A stretch of 64,000 nt of DNA from Rhynchosporium graminicola (GCA_900074885.1 FJUW01000028.1:388339-452338), one strand, 5' to 3'. Numbered from the stretch's first letter, positions 1 through 13,879 are shown. Numbers and translations: made by a program. Notes: generated by a model not told the origin, from the sequence alone.

Positions 1-2749
1 TGGTGGCAGACTATGTTTTCTTTTGTCAGAAAATGTGTGCTCTGATTCTTGTTGTGATGATGTAAATGGATGTCCTAGAGGCTCAGCTATCTTTGAAATA
101 CTTAAAGTTCACATGGAAGAGATGGAATATGGTGGTCTCCTGAATCCGGACGTGGCGTTGCAGCGTAGTTGATCCAGACATGACATATGGTAAGATGTCT
201 ATGTATTCAATAGGAAAAGGGAGCTCGTGCTGCTTTTAGAATGGAATTTTTGTTGCAGCATTTGTGCCAGTGGCCATAGGACTATAGTTCTTAGTTTATG
301 ACCTTCGAGTGTTGAAGTATATCCATATACCATGATTGACATCGGCGTTCAACGCGTGATGAATTTGAGATTCGATATATCTGTCACCACCGCGCGTATT
401 CTGACATCGATGTGCAGCCTAGATCCCCAGAAAAGCTTCATACTGTGTTCTAAGTTCACAAGCTAGACGGTGAAAATTTGGATCACTAGCAGGAAGAAAA
501 AAGCATCGTAAAGGTTTGTTTATTTAGTATCTTGATGATAAGCGAGCCATGCAAGTGTGGGTCCTGAGAAAGCGGTGCTTTTACCACCCTCCAAAATTTA
601 CATGTACTTTCCGTCAAGACTCAACGCAACCCAACCGAATGGACGCACTTCGGAGAAAATTCCCGTACAAATTTTCGAGAAGAATAGTCAAAGGTATCAA
701 ACAAAATGCAACTCAGGTCGCGAAGTGGTTCCAAACCACGTTGTCAAAGTGCCAGACCTTAGACTACGTCGAACTTCGTAACGGAATAAATAGATGAGGG
801 AACTGCTACTAAGTTTAGTGCGATGTATATGCACAATCTACAATCTCAGCGGCAACAACTGTCATCATATGAACCTATCGCAGCCACCAGCCGAGCAAAA
901 ACTGGTCTACAGTGAATTTTGAACTTCCTGGCCATTTTAAGTCCCTGGAGCACTCAAGCCTGATTCTAAGGTACAAAATATCCGAGAGGATATATATTAA
1001 CAGGAGTGCTACCTATCATAAAACTGTTTTCTGACTTTAGCTTTTTCGATTCGCTTTATCTCTTCAGTGGAAACAAATTCATGGAAATTCGAGCGGATTG
1101 TCTTACACGCGTTATAAACTTGCTGAAAGTGGCAGACTAGCAGTCTCCCAGCTATGCAGTATTGAGATCTCAAGTCGATTGTAGGTATCTAAGCTTTATG
1201 TACAAGCAAGCTCAAAGGCAACCTATCATAAAATACGAAAGTTAGCTTCATATTACCAGCGAGACTACCTCAACCACCGCCAATAATTCAACACTATCCT
1301 AGTATATTACCACCTTTGGAGACATCAACAACCAAATTTCCAAAGAACCACAGGCACATCCCTCCTTCCCAAACTCTCGCCGATAAATCGGCTTCCCGCA
1401 CCATATTACCAGCAACATCCATTTATCCATATCACCCGGCTTATAACTCACGGGGCCTGCTCAATGCTCGACTTAAGCAAGCAGCCACTTCTCCCCAGTT
1501 TTCTGCATTGGGACGATCATCCCGTCATAGAGGTGCAAAATATAAATTTTGATGCATAGCCTCAACTACGTAGGTGACTTTCGCGCCTCAATTCCTTCGA
1601 GGCAGATTTCGCGGCCGGAATAGCCGCGTCACGGTGTGCGTTCACGACAGTACAGACGACGTGCATGGATTGGAGATGCGGGTTGCAATGTTATAAAATA
1701 TCAAGCTGAATTGAAAGGTGGTAGATTTCTTATGTTCATCGATTCCGGTTATGGATTGATATTCCATGCAAAAGTCAGATAGATAGGAGAGTCACCACAA
1801 AAGAAAAGGTAGATAGATAGATCTGCGAAAAGCTTCGGTTTTGACAATCGTTTGAAAGGTGCAAACAAGCAACACACCCCCTCTTCAAACACACACTGGG
1901 CATCTTACAATGCCGCAAATCGTCAGCCCGTCTGCTGATCTCGCACGCACGGACAAGCAGTTCCGCGGCAAGGGAGCTGGCTAAAAAGGTTCTGATATGC
2001 GACAGAAGCGGACGTCCGAAAACTGCGTCTGCATATGCACATATTGCGGCTCGCTTCACTCACTCCCAGTCGCCCTCGCCATACAAAGCATCGTAAGGCA
2101 TGCTTGAACAGAACAGAGCTGCAGGAATTTGACATGGTTGGGCATGAAGTGGAGAAGATGTACTTCGCAAGCAGAGCCGTTTAGAGAGGAGTAGGAAGTC
2201 AAGTGGGAAGGAGGAAGTGGCCATAATTAGCAAGAGGGAGATGGTGGGTAAACAAGCGAGCTCGAAACGGATGGTTTCTTGATAGGTTTACATGGGAGGT
2301 GTATGCGCGTTCCTTGTTCCTTAGCCGGGAGGATAGAGGTTATATTTGAAAGACGATGTGCAACAGAATGCATGTATGTGTATTCAGAGCTGCTTGGAGA
2401 GGATGGAGGGAGTTCCCACCGGGTCTGGAAGACGTTTGACGGGGTAATGGACCGGGAAATGCTTGGGAGATGGGAAGGGAGGGTTGTGTGGCTATATCCT
2501 GGCTTGGTAACATAGTGTCGTGTATAGAAGTTTCACAAACCATGTGTACATATAGGTAGGTGGAATCACATTTAACTGAAAACTCCGCAAACAGTCGACA
2601 GCAAGCAAGAGTCAAACTTCATAGATACCCATCTCTTGAGGTAAACGAATGACATTAAACATCTATTCCATCATCCATTTCCAGACCAAATGCTCCGACG
2701 CCATCGCTATGCCCAAAATAAATCTCGTATTTAAGCGATAAAAGATCTA
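1..2749. other. Intergenic, no supported gene
   Basis: Only short overlapping open frames (under 100 codons) occur on both strands and none has a recognisable domain, a plausible splice partner or consistent coding composition. The right end is the 3' flank of the PAQR gene. I see no transposon ends, tRNA boxes or long repeats here. Confidence 0.5.
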
Positions 2750-4326
2750 TCAGTACAATCCGCACCCGTTATCCGCTCTAGCAAAGGCACCCGTGAAAAA
2801 TTCTTGCATAGCCACATAATGGAACAGAATACCTCCAAGCACAGCAAAATGCCACAAGTTGTGGCTACCTCCAACATAATCGAACGCACCTGGACACCAC
2901 CTTTCGGGAATCTGGCTAGCATAGACGACAGCCCCGACCAGGTAGACGGTGATGCTTTTCGTAATCGGTGCGTAGAATTCCCATGCCCAGGCTCCTCCCC
3001 GATCGAGGTTCAGCTGTAGTACAGGAGCAAATCCCGTGGCACCCAAGGTGACATAAAATGCGACTCGTGCCCATGCCATGTCGGCGCGGTTGAAAGTCGG
3101 ATGCCAGGGAAGAATGACACCGCCAATACCGAGGGTTGCTGTGAGAGTCATGTAGATCCACCGACTCACGGGTTCGCAATAAAAGGCGGTGTACTCAGTC
3201 GTCATGATCGAGGCCGCGATCAGAAGCGAAATTCCCGTGTAATCCACGCAGGCAAAGCGTTCCATGAGCGTTTGGTCGGCTACACTGTTCATGGTGTGCC
3301 ACATGGTACTGCAGACGAGACATTTGCAGGCCGCAAAGAAGAAGACCGCGGCGATGCAGACGTCTGTTTTCGTGCTGACGGAGAAATTGACACTGGTGGG
3401 GTAGAAGTAGAAGGCGATTGCCAGGACAATAAACAAGCCAATAGCATGTGACCAGATATTGACCAACTCGTTCGAAAGTCCGAACACAGACCGTACGCAA
3501 TCGACCTTGGATTCCGTAAATCGATAGCCCTTGACAATATGAGGGTTTACTCTCCATGGTACCGGCAAATCCTCATATCTGATCAGACCGTGTTCTCGTG
3601 CTCGAATGATGGCGCTCTGAACATGCTCCTCCACGGTTTCCGCAGCTTTTCGAGCCCTTTCAATACCTTCATCAACCACCTCTCTCGCTCGTTCAATACC
3701 CTCATCCACCACTCTCCGTCCCTCGTCCATCAACGTCCCAGCCGCACCTACGAAGCCCTGCTCCCTCATCTTGTACGCCCTGGCCTCGAAATCCGATAGA
3801 ATGGCTTCTAGCAACCCAATTCCAGTATGGACCTTGTCACTCATCGTCTCTTTAGCCACTAGGGCATCCTGATATCTCATCTCGACCGTCTCAACCATAA
3901 CTCTAGCTCTCCGTCTGCCAGCCCCAATCACCTCTCCCGAAACCTGCGAGCAGCGCGCCCGCACAGCCTGCAGCGTAGCATAAGCGCGCGATATTCCAGC
4001 ATCGAAATTGAGGTTCCCGTAGTTCTCCAGGAAATCCAGCCGTCGTTCTAATTCCGAGAGGAAAATATCCACCTATACGTCATCAACTTGTGTTTGTAAT
4101 TCAGGAAAATGTTGTGAGAGTATACCTTCAGCAGTAATCTATCTTCCCCGTCCATTCCTGGCTCAGTGCTTTTCCTCCGCGGGTGAAACGAAGAATGCCG
4201 TCTCCTGTAGATGGGCTTACCCTCTTGATCGTCTTTCCCAGTCGCAATAGCTGACTCGATTTCGTCGTATGACTCGACGGTCAAGGAGGGACTTGTGCAC
4301 ACCATCGTGAAATTCTTCCGCGACAT
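2750..4326 (-). CDS. PAQR / haemolysin-III family seven-helix membrane protein (Izh3-like)
   Basis: Two exons: 4326..4126 and 4072..2750, split by a 53-bp intron with a GTATAC donor and TATAG acceptor; the product is 507 aa. The N-terminal half is soluble and helical, with the decapeptide VVDEGIERAR twice in tandem (residues 188-208). The C-terminal half carries the three PAQR signatures: E269-x2-N272-x3-H276, S322-x3-H326 with D344, and H471-x3-H475, which bind zinc in this family, plus about seven hydrophobic segments. Yeast Izh proteins are linked to zinc homeostasis and sterol metabolism. The long N-terminal domain resembles Izh3 more than the short Izh1/2/4. The start at 4326 was chosen for its purine at -3; an in-frame ATG at 4347 would add 7 residues. 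CYP51 lies just upstream on the same strand. Confidence 0.85.
3449..3511 (-). other. Internal protein-coding duplication (placed approximately; see evidence)
   Basis: This entry marks the PAQR gene's tandem decapeptide duplication in the helical N-terminal domain. By residue number it falls near 3650-3715 rather than exactly at the listed ends. The DNA shows two similar runs reading roughly tttcaataccttcatcaac and ttcaataccctcatccacc on the plus strand. Such a repeat lengthens the predicted amphipathic helix by one unit. Confidence 0.3.
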
Positions 4327-4347
4327 TACTGGGCGGGAGTTGTACAT

Positions 4348-5110
4348 GTGAAGGTGTGATAGTGGTGGGGTTGTCCGCGGGGTGTCTGCAGACGTCGTCT
4401 AGCTGAAGAATTGTATGATCGTAGCAGAACAGAGAATCGCACGTGCGCTAGAAGTGAAGCTGAACGGCGTTGTACACTGGAGTGGAAAGTTGGTTTAAAG
4501 CAGTCATGATTGCACCGGGGGGCGGAAGCGCAATGGCAATTCGTCGAGATGTTGTGTCTGAAAGTCGGGGGCGATCCTGGGCTGGGATGTGGATCCACTT
4601 CTTTTGTTGAGAATCGGTAATCTTTCGGCGCGGATGAGCTTGGTTTGCGACTCTGGGCATTAACAATGCCACGACTGAGTAATATATGCGAGATTCCTTA
4701 GACAAGTTCAAACACAGTTCAACCATTTGTAAAGCACCTGAAACCAATGCTTTTTATGATATACCGTGCGATGATGATCCCTAGGCGCAAATGTTAGAAA
4801 AGCCGACATCGTTTGGGAGACCAGGACCCTGTTTTTCTTTGGCATGTGGTTTTCCTCGGCATGTAATAAGCCAATCACGTTGCTCTTGGCTCGTACTTGG
4901 CATTTCCTTATAACCATTAGGGAAGGTATTAAGAGTTTCTCTCAACGTGATGGAAAAAGTGATAGCTCAAATGAGCAGCACTGACACATAGAGATTGGCG
5001 TGTAACCTGGACTTCTTCAATGTGCCATTCGTGATAATTATTATATACTTAGTATTCCCACCCCCAAACGCCTGACTATACACATCAAACACAATTGCTC
5101 GTTTGATCCT
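4348..5110. other. Intergenic between PAQR gene and CYP51
   Basis: This stretch holds the 5' flank of the PAQR gene (right part of its promoter) and the 3' flank of CYP51. Short antisense open frames at 4326-4917 show no domain. No repeat or RNA gene was seen. Confidence 0.5.
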
Positions 5111-6819
<1,709 letters not shown>

Positions 6820-7561
6820 TTTGAAGACACGCCGTGGATTCGTGCGCGTGCCTGAGATGTAAAGGAGGAACAGGAAGTGAAGAGCGTGGTTGGGCGACTG
6901 AAAGACGTGCCCCCTAAGGTAATTATAGATTTTAGGGACCTGCAATCCAATCTCCGCGATTGGCTTGTCTCGCTCGTGTCTGGACCTCAGATTTCGGAGC
7001 GATTTCACCACCTATGCAAACTCCACATAAACACAAGAGAATATCGTGCGTCTTCCAATTTATCGTACTATATCACGGGCAATTTCAATTACTTGTGGCT
7101 TCGCTCGCTATACAAGTAGGTGAGTGTAATCCAGCGAAAGCTGATGTTCTCTTTTTCGTATTCTTATTCGCAAAACACTTTGCAGGGGTCAAGCTGTTGG
7201 GTCTGCGTCAGCTTAGGAAAGGGAATATGTTTGAAAAATATTTAAATACACGGCAAGAAACTCGGTGAAACATGTCAACTTTTGGTGAAAGTTATGAAGG
7301 CTCCGCTATACATATGCTGGTACTGTAGCTGGAATAATGGTCCTGCAGTCAATTTTGGCCAGCCTCTCTTTGATCCAGAACGTCCAAGTACTCAATTCGT
7401 TAAATAATAAGTAATTCCCGGCATAGAAGACCTATGATATACAATTGCCAGTCCATTCCGTCCATACTAATCCTCCGCCCAGTACATCTATGACCAAATC
7501 CCAAGACGCGGTACCTTTTTCACAACACTTCCAACAGATTTGTTCCACCAAATCGCACCAT
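6820..7561. promoter_or_regulatory. CYP51 upstream region / DGAT2 3' flank
   Basis: This 742-bp spacer contains the CYP51 promoter (CYP51 runs leftward) and the end of DGAT2. I looked for the tandem promoter duplications known from some azole-tolerant isolates and see none. Two TTTCACC-type motifs on the minus strand (about 7262-7290) loosely resemble half of a sterol-response element, but the match is weak and unproven. Confidence 0.4.
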
Positions 7562-9349
7562 TTATTCAACAATCGAAAGCTCTTCCTTGCGATTTTTTGC
7601 AAAAGCGTCCTTCCACGTATGCCAGATAGTCTCAAGTTCCTGAATGTACTCCTCATGAACTCGATCAATCTCCTCCTGTCCGGGCTGAGCACTCTGCTTC
7701 ACTCTAATTGGTCTCCCAACAACAATATTCAACGGTCTCCGATACGGCATGAGTCCAACATCGTAATTAAAAATACCCCTGGCATGAAACAATGGAATAG
7801 TAAAACCAAGTAGCTTCTTAACCAAAAGTTGGAACTTGTGGATCTTGGGATGCGAATCTGGTTGCAATTGATCGTATAAATCGTTTTCTCCAAATGCCAA
7901 GACGGGAACGAGATCGGCTCCTGTTCGGATGGCCATCTTGACAAATCCCTTGCGGCGCTTGAGGACAAGTCGTAATTGATGTGGCTGAGCATCTAGAGAT
8001 TCTCTAGCTCCTCCGATTACGATGGTAATGCCGCGTCCCATGCCCTCCTATATCACAGTCACCACTGCCAGCTAAGGCGGCAAGTATAAAGATGACTTAC
8101 CTTGTTCGGGCCTCCCTTAGAAAGTAGATTCTCACATGATTCTCTTGAAACGGAGGCGATGCCCATGGCTAGAGCGTAATCCCTGTATATAGGAATCCTG
8201 AAGTTGGAATCAAGTGTCAAGAGAGTGTTCTTGATACCGGGAAATAGCTGTCCGAATCCAAGGGATTCCGTGGCAAAAGCTGCAAAGGCACCTAATGATA
8301 TGATGCCATGAGGATGATAACCGAATATGTACTTTCTAGTTGGGGGAAGCTCCTGAGTACGGTGTAGTCTTGCAGGGAAGTAAGATGCAAACAGTGACCA
8401 GACTGGCGAAGATCGTAGGAATTCCGAGCGATGACTTAGAGTTCCAGAGGTTGAAGCCGTAGATAACATACAGTATAGAAGGTACGGTATCAAAAGCGGC
8501 CAGAAGAGCGGTATGGCGCAGAGGAAGAAGAACGTCGACACGCAGAGAGCGATACAAAGCGTATGCCAAAGCACCACAAGGGTTTGGAGACGACGCTGTA
8601 GAGGCACATTCATGGGAGCCCATCGAATCGCACTCTTCTCCCATCTCTGGCCAGCCTTTCGGCCACTTGCAAGTCCGTCTTCCTTTCGTCGATTGAGCGC
8701 ATCTTGTTGGCTATCACTCCTGAATTTCTCAAAGGTGTCATCTGGCTTGATGCTCACAAGCTTGGTGCCATTCTTCTGCTCCTTGAACTTTTCGAATACA
8801 ATCGTGTTATCATTATCATCCTTCACTTTAGTTTCCTTTCGTGGCAGATCTCCACTTAGCTTGCTCTTCTCGTTAGAAGACCCTTTGTCTGCAGAGTTGT
8901 TGCTGCTCTTCGAAGTCGCTTTCCGATGTTTATTTCGGGGTGGAGTCCGCGGGGTATCGTCGAGGCCCTGTACTCGATCAATGGCATGCCAACGACAACA
9001 TATTTTAGATACACACAGTGGCAGTGTATTCCTGCTGAGATACCTTTCTATCAACACTAGGTCTCTCCTCCTTAATTGCCTTCTCTTCGTTCTTCTCCTT
9101 CGCGACCGGCGCACCCGTATCAACGATTCTCAAAACTGGAGCAGCGTGCTTCCCTGTCCCTGTACCATTCGTACCAGTTATCCCGTTCAAATCATTCTTC
9201 CCATTTTTAGCCTTTGCTTCATTGGGTTCAGGTTTTGGAGCTTCCTCTTCGACAGCATCGGCGTAGCTCTTGGGTGGTAGATGGTTCTCTTGCCGTTCCT
9301 CTGGATTCGCAGGCTCAGCATTGAGCGGCGCGCTGGTGGTCGCAGGCAT
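7562..9349 (-). CDS. Diacylglycerol O-acyltransferase type 2 (DGAT2/Dga1)
   Basis: Three exons: 9349..9044, 8967..8101 and 8047..7562, with introns of 76 and 53 bp; phases close and give 552 aa. The enzyme joins acyl-CoA to diacylglycerol, the last step of triacylglycerol synthesis, at the ER and lipid droplet. Residues 1-170 form a charged, low-complexity extension rich in Lys, Glu, Asn and Ser. This is followed by a hydrophobic hairpin (FFFLCAIPLFWPLLIPYLLY) and then the acyltransferase core with YHPHG (about 319-323), the DGAT2 signature. Exon 3 starts with GMGRGITIVIGGARESL and continues through the conserved KGFVKMAIRTGADLVPV block. It is longer than typical DGAT2 (about 350-520 aa) only because of the N-terminus. 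The first junction lies in the unconserved part and is the least certain. Confidence 0.93.
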
Positions 9350-10436
9350 CGTACCTTCTATCTTATCAGAAATGTGTAGCAGGGGTTACATACAGGGCGG
9401 CGCGGGTGCGGGGTATCTTGCTCTTGAAAAGCCTGGATAGGTCGTGGAGAAAGAAGTAGTTACTCAAACGCAAGTTGAGGATGCTGGAAGTTACGAAGTA
9501 GGTTGGGTAAGGTACCTAGGTAGCGTTCGAAGGCGCTGTATTTGGGCGATGACGTCTGGATGTCCAGGTTGTTAGCGGCCTCGACTTCGGAAATGCACGC
9601 CCCTCCCGAAACAGCGGAAGTCCAGACTTCGATATCACATGTGAATAAAATAATATTTGCTTGAACATCCTTGCATCTACCATTCCCATTTGCTACTCTT
9701 ATCTAACCTAGGTAGTTTTCTGCAGAACTCATGTGGCTGCAATATTGTTGAGAGGTCCAGATTGTTGCACATGCAACCATTTAGGGCCGTCATTGAAGAA
9801 TCATGGCAAACTAAGATAGAAAACTGGTGGCTCCTGAATGGTAGTCAGGGATAGTCCGTCTATTGCTGAAGTTTTGCTGGTATGATGTCCATAGTGTTTT
9901 TTTGAGATATGAGAGCCGTCTATCATGTGGCACTGCTGAAAATCCGGCATGGTAAGAGGAAAGATGAAGTAAACAACCCCTCGACAAGCTAAGCAGAGAG
10001 AGTACGGGGGACATTTAAGAGCAGCTTCCAAGAATGTTATCATACCATTGCAGAAACAGCAAAACAAGTATCTGTGGGATATATAGACAGGTAGTAGTAC
10101 AGGTTGCTGAAAAGTGCCCCCACTCCAAAGTCCAGTAGAAATTCCCCCTGTGTGAAAGCTTTCCCGTTTCGCCCATCAATGGCAAAGAGAGGAAATGAAC
10201 GATATCATGGAAAATGATAGAACCAGCGAAAGTCATTATCTCTTTGAGATCGGTATGATGCTGCCCAACCCAGATATCTCCCTCAACGCCTTCGCCAACT
10301 GTCCATACGTGTACGTTGTAAACAGAATCTCATTATCTTACATAGAATCTCGCTAACGCACGCCAAGCAGAAAATATTGTACGCCAGAAGCCGACATAGA
10401 ACACTGTCGTGTGCTCGCATCCTATGGTCAATATTG
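9350..10436. other. Intergenic between DGAT2 and the C2H2 gene
   Basis: This is the promoter side of DGAT2 and the 3' flank of the zinc-finger gene. Minus-strand open frames at 9801-10236 have no domain and no splice partner I could find. No RNA gene or mobile element was seen. Confidence 0.5.
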
Positions 10437-12551
10437 TTACGAGTTCTCCTGAAGAGGTGGCTGAGGAGGAGGATTCTGCCCGTTGACTTGCCGTCTCAGC
10501 GACATGAGTTCCTCCAGGAGCTGGTTGAATCTGTCTTCCTGGCTCTTCTCGGTATTTTCCATGGTCTGGACCTTTTCAGATAACATCTTCACTTTATCCT
10601 CTAATTGTTGAACGTAATTCCAGACTCCTCGATCCCCAGACGCGAACAGATTGTTATTGTTATCACCATTCGCAGAGCCTTGGTGGATGGGGCTGCTTGG
10701 GTATCCTCGTCCATGAGTAGAACCTCCTGGAGGTTGGAACATGGTGCTGGGTGAAGTAGGCCCTGGAACCGGGTGACCGTGGGAACCATTGATAGGGATC
10801 GATTGATTTGACGACTGACTCGGCAGGGTAAACCTTTGGTCAGGCGGAGCTAATCCTGCAAGAGCAGGAAGTTTGGGAACAAGAGAAGTGCCATGGGGAG
10901 TTGGTAGAGGCATGCCGGGAGACATCGCCGGAGGGGAAGACCGTCCGGATTGTCTTCGACCAAAGTGCTGTTGTTGAAATTGTGTATTGAGACTTGGCGA
11001 TCTCTGCCTGTGTATAGACGAAGGGTCGTGTCCAAGTTGATGGGAGTGCATACCCCCTGGGCTGAGAGGCTTTGGGCTCTCCGTCATGCCACTCTGGGAA
11101 AACATCGAATTTCCTCCGGTGCTCAGAGGCATCGAAGAGATACTTGTATTGGGAGTATGACCGCCAACTATACCATTTTGCATGCTCGGAGACGTTGATC
11201 CCGAAGATCCACCTCGGTCAGCATTGGGAGGGTAAAGGCCACCAGAAGATTGGCCAGGTCGGGGCCCAGCGGGCGGATATGTACTTGGACCACGAGAATG
11301 AGAGGAGTAACTGTCTCCAGTGCCAGGGCCAGTTACATGTTGAGCCTTGATACTAGGAAGACTAAACCGGCGACGGTCTTCCTCGGTCATCTCATTCTCA
11401 TTGGGATGTGGTGTTCCGTTGGTGTACATAACTCCATCCATCGTACTATCATCACCATCCCCAGCATTTGAACCTTCGTAATCGTCCTCACCTCCAAAGC
11501 TGCCCATACTGGCTCTTCTACCTGCGCAACCTCCTTGTCCTTTACTGTGACGAGCAAGCGCATCTCCACGTGCGAATTTACGATCACATTTTGGGCAGAT
11601 ATGCGGCCGTTCCCCAGTATGTAGCTTCATATGACGCTTGAGATCGTGCAAGCGTCGGAACCTCATTTGACACGTTTGACAGACGTAAGGCTTTTCTTGA
11701 CTGTGCGTCAAAAGATGGCTCTTGAGGTTGTGATGTCTTGTAAATTCTGTTTCACAATATGGACATTTATGCTTCTTCTGTGATGGCGATCTTGGTGCTA
11801 AACTCTGTCCAGGCATCGGCAAGCTTAACCCGCGAGGTGGCATGCGAAGGTCCTGCTGAGCAAGTACGTTTCCTGGAAAAGAAAGGGCCCGATTAGGTTG
11901 CTGCTCATCACCAGGTGCTTGCAGCATGATATTTCCGCCAAGTCTCGATTCGCGAGTATCTGCATCTATAGCACTCGTCAGGGCCGCAGGACTCGCCACA
12001 AGAGTCGAGCTTGCAGTTGCAGTTTGCGCTGAACTGCCTAGACTTGCGAGACTGGTTACGCTTGCTGGGCTGGTTTCCTGTGACGTTTCAAAATGCATAG
12101 AACTAGGAATCGAGATGTCATTCCCGGCTGTAGCCAATCCTTCACTTAGCGTTGTGGTCGCCATCGGCGCATCTTGCGGCTTACTCATTCCCGTACCACC
12201 GCCAGCCATGAGAGATGAGAGCGCCTTGTGGCCTGGGTTTTCACTCATCGCGGGTTGTTGCCTTCGCTGGTTCTCCTCGAATCTCCTCCGCTCATCCATC
12301 AAAGCAGCCTCTCCGGTAAGAGGCATCGGAGTATATCCCGGGGAAAAAGTCCCTTTGAATCGTGGGGATTTGGGAGAAGGAGAACCTCCCAGCCCAGCAT
12401 GCGCGATCGAAGTCAAATGTGCTGGGACAAGATCTGATCTGCCTCTTTTCAAAGATTTATTTCGCGCCAATTCGGATTCAGTGGAAGCGACCGGTTCGGT
12501 CGGTGCCGTACTGACTAGAGGAGCTGAGACTCCAGCTTGCTCCGAGGCCAT
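10437..12551 (-). CDS. C2H2 zinc-finger transcription factor, three fingers
   Basis: The frame is open from 10437 to 12575. The first ATG is at 12551, giving 704 aa. Residues about 262-343 hold three fingers: CPYC...HNLKSHLLTH, CQTC...HDLKRHMKLH and CPKC...DALARH followed by SKGQGGC, so the third finger appears to end in Cys (C2HC) rather than a second His. The linkers TGERPH and SQEKPY are typical DNA-binding linkers. The rest is low-complexity Ser/Pro/Gly/Gln sequence, and the last 70 residues form a coiled coil (QLEDKVKMLSEKVQTMENTEK). Directly upstream of codon 1 a TTTTCGTGCAG acceptor is followed by an open frame, so a short upstream coding exon is likely. The frame starting at ATG 12890 could supply it through a weak GTCAGG donor. 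I could not match it to a named regulator; it is not Crz1, PacC or Azf1-like in its fingers. Confidence 0.85.
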   Translation of the reverse strand: MASEQAGVSAPLVSTAPTEPVASTESELARNKSLKRGRSDLVPAHLTSIAHAGLGGSPSPKSPRFKGTFSPGYTPMPLTGEAALMDERRRFEENQRRQQPAMSENPGHKALSSLMAGGGTGMSKPQDAPMATTTLSEGLATAGNDISIPSSMHFETSQETSPASVTSLASLGSSAQTATASSTLVASPAALTSAIDADTRESRLGGNIMLQAPGDEQQPNRALSFPGNVLAQQDLRMPPRGLSLPMPGQSLAPRSPSQKKHKCPYCETEFTRHHNLKSHLLTHSQEKPYVCQTCQMRFRRLHDLKRHMKLHTGERPHICPKCDRKFARGDALARHSKGQGGCAGRRASMGSFGGEDDYEGSNAGDGDDSTMDGVMYTNGTPHPNENEMTEEDRRRFSLPSIKAQHVTGPGTGDSYSSHSRGPSTYPPAGPRPGQSSGGLYPPNADRGGSSGSTSPSMQNGIVGGHTPNTSISSMPLSTGGNSMFSQSGMTESPKPLSPGGMHSHQLGHDPSSIHRQRSPSLNTQFQQQHFGRRQSGRSSPPAMSPGMPLPTPHGTSLVPKLPALAGLAPPDQRFTLPSQSSNQSIPINGSHGHPVPGPTSPSTMFQPPGGSTHGRGYPSSPIHQGSANGDNNNNLFASGDRGVWNYVQQLEDKVKMLSEKVQTMENTEKSQEDRFNQLLEELMSLRRQVNGQNPPPQPPLQENS

Positions 12552-13163
12552 GAGGTTGTTGATTTTCTGCTGCACGAAAATTGTAGAATCTCTGTTTCAA
12601 TCGAGGATGGAGGGGTCGCAAGTCGTAATTATAAGACTGTGTATTCCGAGTCAAGTAATTCTGGCGTCAAAAGCGCATTTCGAGTCCTAAGCTTCACAGG
12701 GGGGCAACGGCGTTGACTTCGAAGTGCAACGCTTCTTCCTGACAATTTCAGCGGCTTCCGGATCGCTTGTATGTCCTGTTGTTGAATTTGTCTGCTTGCG
12801 CATGGAAAGCCGTGAGGACGCAGAGTTTGCGCGCAGCTTCGGAAAGTGATAGAGGAGTTCTGCTTTACTCTCTACAACCTCGCTGGACATGTCTTATCTG
12901 GGTTCGACGACAGCTCAAGCAAGTCTAAGCAGGAAGCTGTGCATAGGATGAGGCAAACGGTTCGATGGAATGGTGTGAGAATCGTAGTGAGTTGAGTAAG
13001 TCGAAGGCTAGGGAATTAGTTATGTATTGCGCTGAGCCAGAGCCAGAGCCATGAGGGCGTGAGTGGTGTAGAGTGGAGAGGCTCGAAGTTGTAGTCGAAG
13101 TTGGGAAGTTGAAGTCCTGTTTGTGTTTGTGGCGGATGCGATGCAGGTCAGCGAGGTCAGGTT

Positions 13164-13220
13164 ACCTATTAGAGTGTGGTGTGGGTGTGGGTGTGGGTGT
13201 GGTGTGGTGTGGTGTGGTGT
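13164..13220. repeat. TGTGGG / TGTGG microsatellite
   Basis: Purine-biased G/T repeat on the plus strand that shifts from six-base TGTGGG units to five-base TGTGG units. It is imperfect at the edges. Confidence 0.85.
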
Positions 13221-13261
13221 TGCTGGTCTGGTCTGGTAGGAAGGTGTGCAAGCAATTATAT

Positions 13262-13300
13262 GTAAGCAAGCAGGCAAGCAGGCAAGCAGGCAAGCAAGTA
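13262..13300. repeat. GCAAGCAG eight-base tandem repeat
   Basis: About four copies of the alternating tetramers CAAG and CAGG in tandem. Confidence 0.85.
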
Positions 13301-13513
13301 ACAAAGCTGAGTGAAGGCTGAGCTGAGGGAACGAACACTTACTTACTGTACTGGATGACGGAGTTTCGATTGTGGCTATGCAAAGATGAGTGGACCAGGG
13401 CGACCTCCATCTATCTGTAAGACCCTGACACTACTACCTAACCCCCCCTGCTCGCTCGAATTGCCTGCTCATACTTACATATAGCCCTTGAAGCTGCGGC
13501 GGCGCCTTCTTCG

Positions 13514-13553
13514 GAAGCCAGTGAAGCCAGTGAAGCCAGGGAAGCCAGGCCAG
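13514..13553. repeat. GAAGCCAGT nine-base tandem repeat
   Basis: Three to four imperfect copies of a nine-base unit followed by a degenerate CCAGG run. Confidence 0.7.
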
Positions 13554-13849
13554 GCTTGAAATCTTTGGCAGGATCTTTCTTGATATCTTTCTTAATTTAT
13601 TTACCTACCTTACAGTACCTACTTAGCAAAAAAAGAAAAGATGCTCAAGGAATACTACGTGATAGACAAGAGAATGGTAGGTAGGTAGTATTCTGGGACC
13701 GATCCACAACTTGTTGTGCGCTTTACTTATACAATGCTTTCTCTCAGATGCCCGCCCCTTCACACCGAGACAGTCTCGCTACTTTCAAGTCTGAATTGGA
13801 TTGCATTCTCTGCGATTGGCCTCGCCTATTCAACGTCACCGTCAGCTAA

Positions 13850-13879
13850 GGTAGGTAGGTAGGTAGGTGGGTAGGTACC
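13850..13879. repeat. AGGT tetranucleotide repeat
   Basis: Six to seven copies of AGGT with one GGGT variant. Isolated AGGTAGGT pairs recur throughout the window (for example near 13680, 19420 and 30090). Confidence 0.85.

Noticed and set aside
6820..7561. Tandem insertion in the CYP51 promoter
   Set aside because: I looked for repeated blocks and found none.
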